DNA from: Pseudomonadota bacterium
Lineage (GTDB): Bacteria > Desulfobacterota > QYQD01
Length of the DNA stretch: 42,802 nt
Assembly (NCBI GenBank): GCA_011046395.1
Contig: DSAQ01000031.1
Coordinates: forward strand, 1-42,802
Direction of reading: 5' to 3'
In this document: in pieces, positions 24,233-32,508 of the stretch
How positions within the stretch are numbered: the first letter of the stretch is position 1
Layout of the letters: every line of letters begins with the position of its first letter
Made by a program: the position numbers and the translations under genes
Notes under the pieces: generated by a model
Seen by the model: the letters and a program-made list of their open reading frames with translations, nothing else
What the model was told of the DNA's origin: nothing
Databases searched by the model: none

Positions 24233-25153
24233 TTGCTACAAGATGTCACGATTCTATATGAAGTAACACGTTCACAGTATATGGACGCCGAAGAACTCAG
24301 CAAACTGAAACTGCATCCCTGTTTCGAGTATCTGGAAAAGAAGAGCAGGGATGGATTCCCGCCGATTCCCGGGCTCAGGGAAAGAATAAAACCGGGCCCC
24401 TGTCCCGTGACAGTGGCTACGGATAACGTTGTAGTCGCCGGCGTCGGCCTCTTCAATCTTACAAGACGGAGAAACCAAAAGAGAGTTCCCGTAAGAAGGG
24501 TTTCTTTCAGTTCAGAAGCCCCCGATGCCCTCATCGTATGCCTGCGGGAGATAGCCGCAAACGCCCCGCTCTTGGTCAAAGAGGCAGAACGCATAATCCA
24601 TAACTACAAAAAGATAGGAGCGGAGACCAGAGAAGCTCCTGAGCCCCTGACCGTCCAAGGACTTGTCGACGAACTCTTCGAGCTTTACCGGACAGGCAAT
24701 CCAAACGGGAAAATACCTCACTTCCAGGCCCTGGAATTGAGCCGAAACATCCCATACGAAATCCAGGAAAGAATCATAGAGGACGCCAGGGCAACTCCCT
24801 TGAAGGCCCTGGATTACGCAAGGCTGGTGAAAAAGAAAGAACAACAGTCCGAAAAAGACATGGATAGAAATATACTGGTAGAAAATGTCCTCAAAGATCC
24901 CGCAACAAGAAAGCTCCTTTTTGACAAACTGGCCTCGATAACCAGTGACCCGCTGGAGTCCCTCGAACTGAGAGAACTCCTGTCCAATGTGTGGAACCAT
25001 CATACTGAGAGAGAGAAAGGAGAAATTGATAGTGAAAAAGCTGGCGAACCTTCCATTCGGTCCCGAACGCACCACCCTGATCCTGAACCAGGCAAACAAA
25101 TACCTGCCCGCCACAGTCGACGAAATCAAACAGCACCTCAACGGCCAAGGTAA
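24233..25153 (+). CDS. Degenerate ParB-like protein
   Basis: 306 residues if begun at TTG 24233 (AAGGA upstream); ATG 24281 is an alternative. LSKLKLHPCFEYLEKK, then PVTVATDNVVVAGVGLFNLTRRRNQKRVPV resembles the ParB N-domain (Pv.V..d..vvaGe.R..Aar..g...vPV), but the GxxR nucleotide-binding motif is lost (AGVGLFNL). Helical segments follow (IPYEIQERIIEDARATPLKAL). The last ~40 residues overlap the next gene in another frame and look like an out-of-frame read. One base missing in the GA repeat 25006-25015 would instead give a stop at 25027, just before the next start. Confidence 0.65.
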   Translation: MLQDVTILYEVTRSQYMDAEELSKLKLHPCFEYLEKKSRDGFPPIPGLRERIKPGPCPVTVATDNVVVAGVGLFNLTRRRNQKRVPVRRVSFSSEAPDALIVCLREIAANAPLLVKEAERIIHNYKKIGAETREAPEPLTVQGLVDELFELYRTGNPNGKIPHFQALELSRNIPYEIQERIIEDARATPLKALDYARLVKKKEQQSEKDMDRNILVENVLKDPATRKLLFDKLASITSDPLESLELRELLSNVWNHHTEREKGEIDSEKAGEPSIRSRTHHPDPEPGKQIPARHSRRNQTAPQRPR

Positions 25154-25472
25154 CATCATGGGCGAGGTCAAGGCCCTCTTCTGGATCGCCAAGGCAAAGG
25201 AACGAAGCCCTGTGGAGACGGCCACGTTGCTGGCGCAACTTCATGTTGCCCTGGTTGTCCAGGCATACGCCATGGATTTGGCGGGAAGCGTCCTGCTGAA
25301 ATTAGAAGAAAAACGGGCTTGCGACAAAACCGCGGAAGAGGTGATCGCGGAGCTTGCGGACCTCTCCAGCAGCCAAACGCTTGCCCGCCTTGTGGAGTTT
25401 CACAAAGATTTCCCGAAATACAACGATAACCTGGAAGATCTCTGGGGTCTGCTCAGTAGCTATGTATCCTGA
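25032..25472 (+). CDS. Hypothetical helical protein
   Basis: 146 residues from GTG 25032, nine bases after AAAGGAG (25016-25022); TTG 25026 is too close to that site. It begins VKKLANLPFGPERTTLIL and is nearly all helical, with Leu/Ala-rich repeats (TATLLAQLHVALVVQAYAMDLAG; SSSQTLARLVEFHKDF). No family recognised. It probably forms a unit with the ParB-like gene upstream. Confidence 0.65.
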   Translation: MKKLANLPFGPERTTLILNQANKYLPATVDEIKQHLNGQGNIMGEVKALFWIAKAKERSPVETATLLAQLHVALVVQAYAMDLAGSVLLKLEEKRACDKTAEEVIAELADLSSSQTLARLVEFHKDFPKYNDNLEDLWGLLSSYVS

Positions 25473-25509
25473 CAAGTTCACATTCAGCAAAGCTTGAAAA
25501 GGTAGACTT

Positions 25510-26118
25510 ATGCGAGACAAGAGATCATATAGAAAAAACCTGACGTCTTTTATTCTCGTTGCGTGCTACAAACGATACGGCGTTCTTTCCCTGCCCCGAT
25601 TACTTTCCGAAATGCAAGACGCTTACCCCGATCATCAGTATATATACCGTGTAACGTTACAAGCCCTCAAGTCCCTGTTCCGTCAGGGTCTGATCGACTT
25701 CTCGTTCTTATACAACAACGTTCAAGGTGAACGGCGGGCAACATCGCGGTCACTCATGGCCGAGCTACAGGAACTGGTGGACGATCCTGAAAAGTTCACA
25801 AAATACCGAAGACAGGCAGTATCGACAGCAATCATGGCTTTCCATGCACAAATAAATACGATGAACGAGCTCAAAGAACTCCGCAGGCTGCGAAACAGAG
25901 TTCTAAAGTCCCGACTGACGACCAAGGATGCGTTCAGGTCCGCCAAGGAGGAAGAACTCGACCGGCTAAAAAACACAGGACTTCCCCATAAGTATACAAG
26001 AATACAAACGATAACACTGACCGACGAGGGAATTGCAGCAGCTCGTAAGATAATACCAATAAAGGAGACGGAATCATGTCAGACGGCCTCTACATGCGCG
26101 ATACACAAGTCATTCTGA
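25510..26118 (+). CDS. Hypothetical winged-helix-like protein
   Basis: 202 residues. The N-terminal ~80 residues (FILVACYKRYGVLSLPRLLSEM... ALKSLFRQGLIDFSFLY) have the shape of a winged-helix DNA-binding domain, and a long Arg/Glu-rich coiled-coil-like helix follows (NTMNELKELRRLRNRVLKSR). Basic overall. Its 3' end overlaps the ParB-like gene start by 43 bases; that start has its own AAAGGAG. A DNA-binding role is inferred only. Confidence 0.62.
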   Translation: MRDKRSYRKNLTSFILVACYKRYGVLSLPRLLSEMQDAYPDHQYIYRVTLQALKSLFRQGLIDFSFLYNNVQGERRATSRSLMAELQELVDDPEKFTKYRRQAVSTAIMAFHAQINTMNELKELRRLRNRVLKSRLTTKDAFRSAKEEELDRLKNTGLPHKYTRIQTITLTDEGIAAARKIIPIKETESCQTASTCAIHKSF

Positions 26119-27470
26119 AGGCCTTGCGCTCCGGGCAGGAAGTTCCCCTACCCGCAGACCGCCAGATAGCTGTTATTTCAAAAGTACTCGAAAATTCAAA
26201 AGAATACACCGCAACTAATACCCTCCAGCAAGGCTGCAACATCCTGAAGCGACAGCTAAAAAAACTCCAGGAGAAACTCCAACAACAAGAACCCACGGAC
26301 AGCACTGCTCCCGCAGGCCAAATACAAATTATTATGGTAGATCCGCGGGAAATCAAGGACAAAAACCTTAACGAAGGTATTTTCAAAGACCTCCCGGAGG
26401 ACGAACTGCAAGAACTGGCATCAAACATAAAAAACCCAGCAATCGGCCTAATCAATGCGGTAATCATAACGCCCAGAAAAGAACTAATCGCTGGAAAGCA
26501 AAGGCTCAGGGCTGCCTTGTTGGCGGATCTGGACAAAATACCGGCCATAGTGCGGGATGCCGACGAAGACCTACAGCTCGAGATATGCTTAAGCGAGAAT
26601 CTGTTCCGAAGGGATCTTACCCCGAAAGAAGCATATACGGGGCGTAGTACACTGGAAGCCCTCAAGAAACCCAAATCACAAAAGCTGCTTCCACAGAATG
26701 CCGTAGACGACCCGGAGCTGCAAAATGTCCTTGAAAATCTTCCTCCAGACATACAGAACAAACTCGGCCATGCCCTCGGAACCAAAATAGCCCAGCTTCA
26801 AAATGCCATGACCAAAGATGACGCGCTCCACATCGTCAAGGTAAAACAGCAACTGGCGGCTGAACACAAGGAAAAAGAAAAGCTCACGGAACAAATAGGC
26901 CATTTAGTCGAGGAACTGAAAACCAGGGAAGAGGAAAAAGACGAAATTGAACGTGAACTTGCGCAGGTGAAGGGACAAAGCACAAAAGAGGTAAGCGACC
27001 TCACCTGGGAAATCAATAACCTCAGAGCGACTTTAAAAAGGCTTCAGGAAGAAAACGAACACGCCACCGACAAAATTGTCCAACTTCGGGCCAAGTATGA
27101 AAGCGTCACGCTCACAAAAATTGAAAAAGAAGTCAAAGTCCTGGTCCAAACGCCGGAGGACTACGAGGGACTGAAGCGGGATCTGCAGGAAATGAAGCAA
27201 AGATCCAGGGTCCGGGAGACCTTTATGGCGCACAAAATAGCTTCCATGAACATTCTGAAGGATCTGAAAGAGCTGCTGGCTCAAAAGACGGTCACCAAAT
27301 ACTGGCAAGAAGTCTCGGAAGATGCCGGGCAGCTTTCCGGGCTGCTCATCGAAGTGAACACAATATTGGCCGATATTACGCAGAAACACACGCTGGCTTA
27401 CAGCCCGGCAAACGAGCGCAAGGTAATCTCTCTCACTGGCTCCGAGACCCCAAGCCAGGTAAAGACATAG
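26076..27470 (+). CDS. ParB/Srx-domain protein with long coiled coil
   Basis: 464 residues. The ParB-type core is LIAGKQRLRAALLADL (138-153, GxxR box) followed by IPAIVRDADED and ENLFRRDLTPKEAY (174-187). The N-terminal extension is helical, and residues ~250-370 are strongly heptad, a predicted coiled coil not found in classical ParB, whose C-terminal dimer domain and obvious HTH are not evident. Probably a partition or DNA-clamp protein. No ParA is in this window. AAAGGAG precedes the ATG by seven bases. Confidence 0.82.
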   Translation: MSDGLYMRDTQVILKALRSGQEVPLPADRQIAVISKVLENSKEYTATNTLQQGCNILKRQLKKLQEKLQQQEPTDSTAPAGQIQIIMVDPREIKDKNLNEGIFKDLPEDELQELASNIKNPAIGLINAVIITPRKELIAGKQRLRAALLADLDKIPAIVRDADEDLQLEICLSENLFRRDLTPKEAYTGRSTLEALKKPKSQKLLPQNAVDDPELQNVLENLPPDIQNKLGHALGTKIAQLQNAMTKDDALHIVKVKQQLAAEHKEKEKLTEQIGHLVEELKTREEEKDEIERELAQVKGQSTKEVSDLTWEINNLRATLKRLQEENEHATDKIVQLRAKYESVTLTKIEKEVKVLVQTPEDYEGLKRDLQEMKQRSRVRETFMAHKIASMNILKDLKELLAQKTVTKYWQEVSEDAGQLSGLLIEVNTILADITQKHTLAYSPANERKVISLTGSETPSQVKT

Positions 27471-27495
27471 TTTTTTGACCTGGAGGCTATAAGCC

Positions 27496-27891
27496 ATGAT
27501 GCGCAAAATTTCCGAGGAAACCAAAAACATGGTGGAGTCCCTGGCGAAGTTGAATTTGACCTCACGCGACATCGCCTTTTTTACGGGGATATCCGAACGA
27601 ACCATAAAGAGACATTATAAGAGGAAAAATACGGGAGACCTTAAGACCAAGAGCATCCGACTGAACGACCACCAGAAGGCTCTGATAGTTGGTTTGCACC
27701 ATGCAGGCAAGGATTTCCTGGCAATCAGCCTGGCGACCAAGCTGTCTCCCAAGGGGGTCTTGAACTTTCTTAAGAATATGTTCGAAGAGGGGTGGACGGT
27801 AAAACGCTGCCCGGTCTGTGGCCGATATACTCCAATGAAACAAAACCGGCTCAGTATATGCCAGGAGTGTAAGGGACGATCAAATCCTTAA
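27496..27891 (+). CDS. HTH protein with C-terminal zinc ribbon
   Basis: 131 residues. LTSRDIAFFTGISERTIKRHYKRK (~23-46) is a helix-turn-helix; a middle helical region (LVVGLHHAGKDFLAISLATKL-like) follows, and the end carries CPVCGRY...ICQECKG, a four-Cys zinc ribbon. A likely DNA-binding regulator. It lies immediately before the 40-bp inverted-repeat array, which is a natural candidate target. GGAGG precedes the ATG. Confidence 0.72.
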   Translation: MMRKISEETKNMVESLAKLNLTSRDIAFFTGISERTIKRHYKRKNTGDLKTKSIRLNDHQKALIVGLHHAGKDFLAISLATKLSPKGVLNFLKNMFEEGWTVKRCPVCGRYTPMKQNRLSICQECKGRSNP

Positions 27892-27898
27892 TTGTACC

Positions 27899-27974
27899 AA
27901 TATCACTTTTGTCAGTTTTTCAAAAAGTGATATTTGAAAATATCACTTTCGAAGAATTTCTCAAAAGTGATATT
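27899..27974. repeat. Array of four 12-bp half-sites, 40-bp period
   Basis: AATATCACTTTT (27899-27910) and its exact complement AAAAGTGATATT (27923-27934) form an inverted repeat with a 12-base spacer. The unit recurs 40 bases later as AATATCACTTTC (27939-27950) and AAAAGTGATATT (27963-27974). Half-sites start 24, 16 and 24 bases apart. It lies between the HTH/zinc gene and rha, so an operator cluster, iteron set or centromere-like site is likely. Confidence 0.75.
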
Positions 27975-28035
27975 AAAGCTGTCTATTGGTAAATCGGATA
28001 CAGCGTATATCACATATCTATAAAAGGAGAAGCAC

Positions 28036-29163
28036 ATGATGACAAACGCAGTAGTAATCAACAACCGGGAAGTGCAGATGATTATGTACAAAAATCAACC
28101 AGTTGTGACCCTTGAGATGGTGGATAAGTTACATGAAAGACCGGAGGGGACGGCAAGAAGAAACTTCAATGAAAATAGATCGCGTTTCATACAAGCAGAA
28201 GATTATTTCAACTTGCCGTATCGGGAATGGCAATCTATGGTCGTACGAAATTCGTACGACGGTCACGATAAGCGTGGACACTATGGCAAACGGGTCTTCC
28301 TCGCCGAGTCCGGCTACCTGATGCTCGTCAAATCCTTCAACGACGACCTGGCCTGGAAGGTCCAGAGAGAGCTGGTCAACCGCTATTTCCGGTCTAAAGT
28401 AATAGGCAATATCCAGGAACACCTCCAAGAATACGTCGATGTCTGCGTAAAAGCCTCCGTCGAGGCCTCGCTCAAAGTCTGCCAGGCCATGTTTGCCGGG
28501 GTCAGCCCGCAAATGCCCGGGGTCTTTTCTCAACCTGAAGGCAAAGACACCAGCCCAAGAAATTCTGTTTCTAACTGCTACGGGCTGAAAGACTTTGAAT
28601 TTCTCCCCGGCATAGACAGCTACAAACACCCGGCCGCCGACAGCATAGTCCTTCACACGAGTCTTCCCATCGGCGTCTTCGTGGGAAAGAGATTCTTTGT
28701 CCCTGAGAAAGTAGAATACACGCCGTCAACCCTCACCAAAATTCTCAAAGCGTTGATACGCACCAACGACCCCTCTCTCGCCGACTTCGTTTTCAACCGG
28801 CTCCATATCTATAAAGAGGAAGAAGACTTCCATACCTGGGCGCTCACGTATTTGTTGTCAACGCATATATATGACTCAGTGCCCAGGATGCCCGGTCTTC
28901 GTGAGTTTGCCGACGCATACGCGCGGCTTGAAAACAAAAGCCAGCCGCCGGCCAGAAAAGCCAAGGAAGTGCCCCTGGAACAGATCCTTCCGCCAAGGCT
29001 TGTGGCTACGCAAATGCTGTTTCCGGCCGAGGATCACCCGGAAATCGCCCGGTGTCTCCTCGCCGAAGAAGACCCCAAACAAGCAGCGGTAAATTTCCTG
29101 GCAAAGACCGGAACAGACCCAAAAGACTTGTATATCTGGATTGCAGGTAATTTCGCAGCATGA
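28036..29163 (+). CDS. Phage Rha/ORF6N-domain regulator
   Basis: 375 residues. Residues ~17-120 are an ORF6N/Rha-type domain: VVTLEMVDKLHERPEGTARRNF, FIQAEDYFNLPY, LAESGYLMLVKSFNDDLAWKVQRELVNRYF. Such domains are seen in phage regulators and are probably DNA-binding. The remaining ~240 residues are helical, with no family recognised. AAAAGGAG precedes the ATG, and the inverted-repeat array is 60 bases upstream, consistent with autoregulation (inference). Its stop overlaps the dnaB start (ATGA). Confidence 0.82.
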   Translation: MMTNAVVINNREVQMIMYKNQPVVTLEMVDKLHERPEGTARRNFNENRSRFIQAEDYFNLPYREWQSMVVRNSYDGHDKRGHYGKRVFLAESGYLMLVKSFNDDLAWKVQRELVNRYFRSKVIGNIQEHLQEYVDVCVKASVEASLKVCQAMFAGVSPQMPGVFSQPEGKDTSPRNSVSNCYGLKDFEFLPGIDSYKHPAADSIVLHTSLPIGVFVGKRFFVPEKVEYTPSTLTKILKALIRTNDPSLADFVFNRLHIYKEEEDFHTWALTYLLSTHIYDSVPRMPGLREFADAYARLENKSQPPARKAKEVPLEQILPPRLVATQMLFPAEDHPEIARCLLAEEDPKQAAVNFLAKTGTDPKDLYIWIAGNFAA

Positions 29164-30395
29164 ACATCAACGAAGTCCAGGCGGAAATACTCGGCCTCAT
29201 CCTGACCAACCCGGACCTGCTCATCCAGGCCCAGGACCAGCTCACCCTTGACAGCTTCGCCGGCGATTACGCGGATGTCTGGAAGGCGATCCTAACCGTA
29301 AGCAAAAGCGGCCGGCCCGTGGACATCCTCACCGTGCATGAACAGCTTAAGGATAAAATTCCATTGAGCCATCTGGCGTCACTGACCGACTATGGGTTCA
29401 GCCCGACGAGGCTGCCGGTCATGGTAGGCTTCCTCAAAGAAAATACATTGAAACGCCGGGTCACCAACATTCTCCACGGGGCGATAAAAGACATCCAGCA
29501 GGATGCAGACATTGAAAAGAGAATAAACGACCTAACCCTTTCCTTGATGAAAGCCACGGCATCACCACAGGCCAGAGACAAGGCTGGCGGGAATGACCTT
29601 ATTGCCCTAGTCGAAAGACATATCGGTCGCGGCTCCCAGCTCGTCGGCCTTCCCACCGGCATTCCGTCCCTGGACAGGGTGACCTCGGGCCTCATCCCCA
29701 GTATGCTCTGGATACTGGGCGGTCCGGAAAGCTCGGGGAAATCCACACTCGCCGCCCAGGTCGAGGTCAAAGCGCTCCTCGATGGGGCCGGAGTCATCCA
29801 TTTCTCGACGGAGGACGCCACTCATCTGGTCACGATGCGCATGGTCGCCAGTCTCACCGGAATAACCATCATGAAAATGCTCCGCGGAAATCTCAGCCCG
29901 GAAGAACGCATGGCAGTGGATGACGCCATGGACACGCTGGCCCATGCCCGGCTGCAGGTATATGATTCGGTGTATGGACTCTCCCATCTGCGTATCAAAG
30001 CGAAGCGTATGGCCATGGAGCAGGGTCTGGATCTCATAGTATTGGATTATCTTCAGAACGTGAGAGGACACGGCACCATTTATGAACGGATGAGCGAGGC
30101 CGCCATATTTCTGCAGGACCTCCCAAAGGAACTCGACTGCACGGTTTTCGTCCTGTCCCAGCTTTCCAACGAAGCCATACGCAGCCAGGACGCCATAGCC
30201 GGATATAAAGGAGCCGGGGAACTGGCCGCGGCCTGCCACGTAGGGCTCAAGATAATCCCCAACAAGGAGCAGAGAGACTGTTTCACGCTGCAAATCCGCA
30301 AGAACAAGTACGGCCCGGTAGGGTCTATCGAGATGGAGTTCACGGACGAGTTTACCAGGGTAGCGGAAACAAAAAACATACCGCCGTTTGTATAG
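29160..30395 (+). CDS. dnaB: DnaB-like replicative helicase
   Basis: 411 residues, slightly shorter than chromosomal DnaB (~450). The N-terminal domain (AEILGLILTNPDLL, VDILTVHEQL) mediates hexamer and primase contacts. The RecA-like domain has Walker A GGPESSGKST (187-196), FSTEDA, Walker B LIVLDYLQNV (D296) and the VLSQLSNEA motif. It should unwind the element's origin with the AEP primase and clamp. Translation is coupled to rha by a four-base overlap. Confidence 0.92.
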   Translation: MNINEVQAEILGLILTNPDLLIQAQDQLTLDSFAGDYADVWKAILTVSKSGRPVDILTVHEQLKDKIPLSHLASLTDYGFSPTRLPVMVGFLKENTLKRRVTNILHGAIKDIQQDADIEKRINDLTLSLMKATASPQARDKAGGNDLIALVERHIGRGSQLVGLPTGIPSLDRVTSGLIPSMLWILGGPESSGKSTLAAQVEVKALLDGAGVIHFSTEDATHLVTMRMVASLTGITIMKMLRGNLSPEERMAVDDAMDTLAHARLQVYDSVYGLSHLRIKAKRMAMEQGLDLIVLDYLQNVRGHGTIYERMSEAAIFLQDLPKELDCTVFVLSQLSNEAIRSQDAIAGYKGAGELAAACHVGLKIIPNKEQRDCFTLQIRKNKYGPVGSIEMEFTDEFTRVAETKNIPPFV

Positions 30396-30424
30396 TTAGT
30401 TTTTCTGCCTTCCGGACAAAAGAT

Positions 30425-30685
30425 ATGGCCGACGATCAAGTCTTGACAGAGATGTTTCTGAAAGCCGCAAGAGCCCTCGAGCTTCAGCCGGGTGTTCTGG
30501 AAGCCGCCAGGAAACATAGCCCTTCTTTAGCAAACGAGTTGGAGATGACGGTTGACGCCCTGGATAGCGTGTGGCGGAAGGCCATTGCGGGACAAGCGAC
30601 CGAAGAAGACTTCCGGCCGGTTTTAACCGATTGGTATCGCATACACAAGAAAGCCGTTGCTCTGGGAGCCAGCCTTGAAAAGTAG
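30425..30685 (+). CDS. Small helical hypothetical protein
   Basis: 86 residues, almost entirely helical and amphipathic (VLTEMFLKAARALELQPGVLEAARKH...). No cysteines and no known motif. It lies 29 bases after dnaB with a weak site (GACAAAAG) before the ATG, and its stop lies inside the next gene. It could be a helicase loader or accessory by position, but nothing in the sequence shows this. Confidence 0.55.
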   Translation: MADDQVLTEMFLKAARALELQPGVLEAARKHSPSLANELEMTVDALDSVWRKAIAGQATEEDFRPVLTDWYRIHKKAVALGASLEK

Positions 30686-30956
30686 GCTTGCCAGAAGCCA
30701 GAAACGCTACTATAAGGAGAAAAACGCCATCGAAGCAGCGGAAACAATGGACCTCGAAAAAGAAAAGGAGCGTCTTCTCAGCGAAAATGCAGTATATTGC
30801 CACGCCCTGCGCGGTCGCTGGCCTGTCAACGTATGCCTGCAACGCCTGGAAAGGGCGAAGGAAGACCCGGATTCGGATTACAGCATGTGTCTCAACTGCT
30901 TGACAATCCGGCGCATAGTACGAGACCATAAACATAAGATACAGGAAAGGGGGTGA
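30675..30956 (+). CDS. Small basic Cys-containing hypothetical protein
   Basis: 93 residues from TTG 30675, seven bases after GGAG, overlapping the previous gene. A basic helical N-terminus (KSRLARSQKRYYKEK), a Glu/Lys-rich helix, then a C-terminal CLNCLTIRR with an earlier Cys pair (VYC, VNVC) that could bind zinc. No family recognised. It ends four bases before HU. Confidence 0.55.
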   Translation: MKSRLARSQKRYYKEKNAIEAAETMDLEKEKERLLSENAVYCHALRGRWPVNVCLQRLERAKEDPDSDYSMCLNCLTIRRIVRDHKHKIQERG

Positions 30957-30960
30957 CAAC

Positions 30961-31224
30961 GTGACTAAAACCGAACTCATCGAAAAAATGGCCGAGGCTG
31001 CCGAGATTTCCAAGGCAGCAGCGGGAAGAGCCCTGGACGCGCTTATGGAGAACGTCATCGCGGCCGCCAGGAGCAACGACAAGGTGACCATGGTCGGTTT
31101 CGGAACCTTCTCCGCGGCAAAGAGGGAGGCCCGAACGGGCAGAAACCCTCAGACCGGCGAAGAGATCAAGATACCGGCAAAGAAGGTGCTGAAGTTCAAG
31201 GCAAGTTCGACGGTAAATATCTAG
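30961..31224 (+). CDS. hup: HU-family DNA-binding protein
   Basis: 87 residues from GTG 30961 with AAAGGGGG upstream. TKTELIEKMAEAAEISK, VGFGTFSAAKREARTGRNPQTGEEIKIPAKKVLKFK is the complete HU/IHF pattern, including the arm residues RNPQTG with the intercalating Pro. It bends and compacts DNA and would help initiation and recombination on the element. It closes the replication block and is followed by a strong hairpin. Confidence 0.95.
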   Translation: MTKTELIEKMAEAAEISKAAAGRALDALMENVIAAARSNDKVTMVGFGTFSAAKREARTGRNPQTGEEIKIPAKKVLKFKASSTVNI

Positions 31225-31243
31225 GGTATTCACAAAGACCATG

Positions 31244-31273
31244 CTCCCTCCCGCGCAGGTCGGCGGGAGGGAG
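31244..31273 (+). terminator. Strong GC hairpin after HU
   Basis: CTCCCTCCCGC 31244-31254 pairs perfectly with GCGGGAGGGAG 31263-31273 (11 bp, eight-base loop), 19 bases after the HU stop. There is no T tract, so efficiency as an intrinsic terminator is uncertain. Confidence 0.5.
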
Positions 31274-31332
31274 ACCTCGCCCCTCCGGGCAAAAATAACC
31301 GTCCGGTAAATTAACCGGCGTCTTTTAACTTC

Positions 31333-31361
31333 TTGTCTTTTTCACTAGATTCTCGTATGAT
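31333..31361 (+). promoter_or_regulatory. Candidate sigma-70/A promoter
   Basis: TTGTCT 31333-31338, a 17-base spacer, TATGAT 31356-31361. It lies between the HU terminator and the accessory pair at 31417. Confidence 0.5.
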
Positions 31362-31416
31362 CCTTAGGAAAGAAGATCGAATGTGTCACTTTCTGTCTCC
31401 AGAAAAGGAGGCCCAG

Positions 31417-31695
31417 ATGGAATGGTCCGAAATACGCAGGCTCTATCCTGACCAATGGCTTGTCGTTGAAGCCTTGGAGGCACGCACAACACCTGACAAT
31501 AGACGTCAACTTGACCAAATGGCCGTCATTGAGCGTTGTCCGAACGGTATTGCCGCAATGCAGACGTATCGTCGCCTTCATCAACAACACCCTGCCCGCG
31601 AGTTTTATTTTGTACACACCAGCCGTAAAGAGCTGGATATCCGCGAACAGCACTGGTTAGGTATCCGGTACAATGCGGCTATCGCTAAAGCATAA
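31417..31695 (+). CDS. Hypothetical partner of the retropepsin-like protein
   Basis: 92 residues from ATG 31417, six bases after AAAAGGAG. Starts MEWSEIRRLYPDQWLVVEAL; mixed alpha/beta with conserved-looking CPNGIAAMQTYRRLHQQHP and EFYFVHTSRKEL segments. Family not named here. Its end overlaps the protease-like gene by 23 bases; the pair is a recurring two-gene unit in bacteria (from memory), perhaps a toxin-antitoxin-like or maturation module. Confidence 0.65.
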   Translation: MEWSEIRRLYPDQWLVVEALEARTTPDNRRQLDQMAVIERCPNGIAAMQTYRRLHQQHPAREFYFVHTSRKELDIREQHWLGIRYNAAIAKA

Positions 31696-32056
31696 TCTGC
31701 CTTTCGTCACCATAACCGTTGCCTACAAGGGGTCGGCGATTGATATCCCGAATGTTCTTGTTGATACAGGATCCGGTACTACGATAGTTTCCTCTGACGT
31801 TCTGGCTTCCATCAAAATTATGCCCGCACCTGAAGACACACTCTACACAATACGTGGTGTAGGTGGAAGCGAAGCGGTTTTTGCACGGCTAATCGACTAT
31901 GTAAGGATTGGTGAGCGCAGTATAGCCGACTTTGAAATTCAGGTTGGTGGCATGGATTATGGCTTCGAGATTAATGGCATACTGGGCATGGATTTTCTCA
32001 CCCGTGCCGGAGCCATTATCAACTTGCAGCAGATGATAATCGAGTTTGCCAACTGA
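31673..32056 (+). CDS. Retropepsin-like aspartic protease
   Basis: 127 residues. VLVDTGSGTTIVS (catalytic D31-T-G) and the later GILGMDFL flap/second motif define a clan AA aspartic protease domain. A retroviral-type protomer this short should act as a homodimer. Overlap with the upstream partner points to co-translation. The substrate is unknown. Confidence 0.82.
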   Translation: MRLSLKHNLPFVTITVAYKGSAIDIPNVLVDTGSGTTIVSSDVLASIKIMPAPEDTLYTIRGVGGSEAVFARLIDYVRIGERSIADFEIQVGGMDYGFEINGILGMDFLTRAGAIINLQQMIIEFAN

Positions 32057-32150
32057 TAGAAAACATACCGGCGCAAAGTCCCCGTTTTTAAATGGAGTAA
32101 CGTATCAGGACCGAGTACCCCGGTCTCTTGAGTTTTCACAAATCACGTTG

Positions 32151-32185
32151 CTGGAGGGAGGCGCCTCCAGAGATGAAACAAAATG
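32151..32185. repeat. Hairpin and first copy of a 12-base repeat
   Basis: CTGGAGG 32151-32157 pairs with CCTCCAG 32164-32170. TGAAACAAAATG follows at 32174-32185 and recurs exactly at 32895-32906, on the other side of the DUF433/PIN-like gene pair. It may mark the module's insertion boundaries. Confidence 0.45.
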
Positions 32186-32271
32186 GGCTTGGGCTGGAAA
32201 AAACTTGCAGTAACAGGCGCGAAAAAGTATAGATACATGAGAGTGATGCACATTCATCCGGGAGGTCTAAA

Positions 32272-32508
32272 ATGATACCTTTGACCAGAATCACCTTCGA
32301 TCCTGGCATCATGGGAGGGAAGCCCTGCATTCGTGGCATGCGTGTAACTGTAGGAATGATCGTAGGGCTTGTCGCATCGGGCCACACCAAAGAGGACATT
32401 TTGAAATTGTATCCCTACCTGGAAGCGGAAGACATTGACGAGGCACTCGCTTACGCCGCATGGCGTGTTGAAGAAATCGAGGTTCCCATCGCTTCGGGAT
32501 CGGCATGA
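32272..32508 (+). CDS. DUF433 antitoxin
   Basis: 78 residues: FDPGIMGGKPCIRGMRVTVGMIV and LKLYPYLEAEDIDEALAYA are the DUF433 pattern, a helix-turn-helix antitoxin usually paired with a PIN-like DUF5615 toxin. GGGAGG is seven bases before the ATG. It overlaps the toxin start by four bases (ATGA). Confidence 0.9.
   Translation: MIPLTRITFDPGIMGGKPCIRGMRVTVGMIVGLVASGHTKEDILKLYPYLEAEDIDEALAYAAWRVEEIEVPIASGSA

Noticed and set aside
27901-27974. CRISPR-like array
   Set aside because: Only two units, palindromic with a short constant period and no spacers or cas genes.
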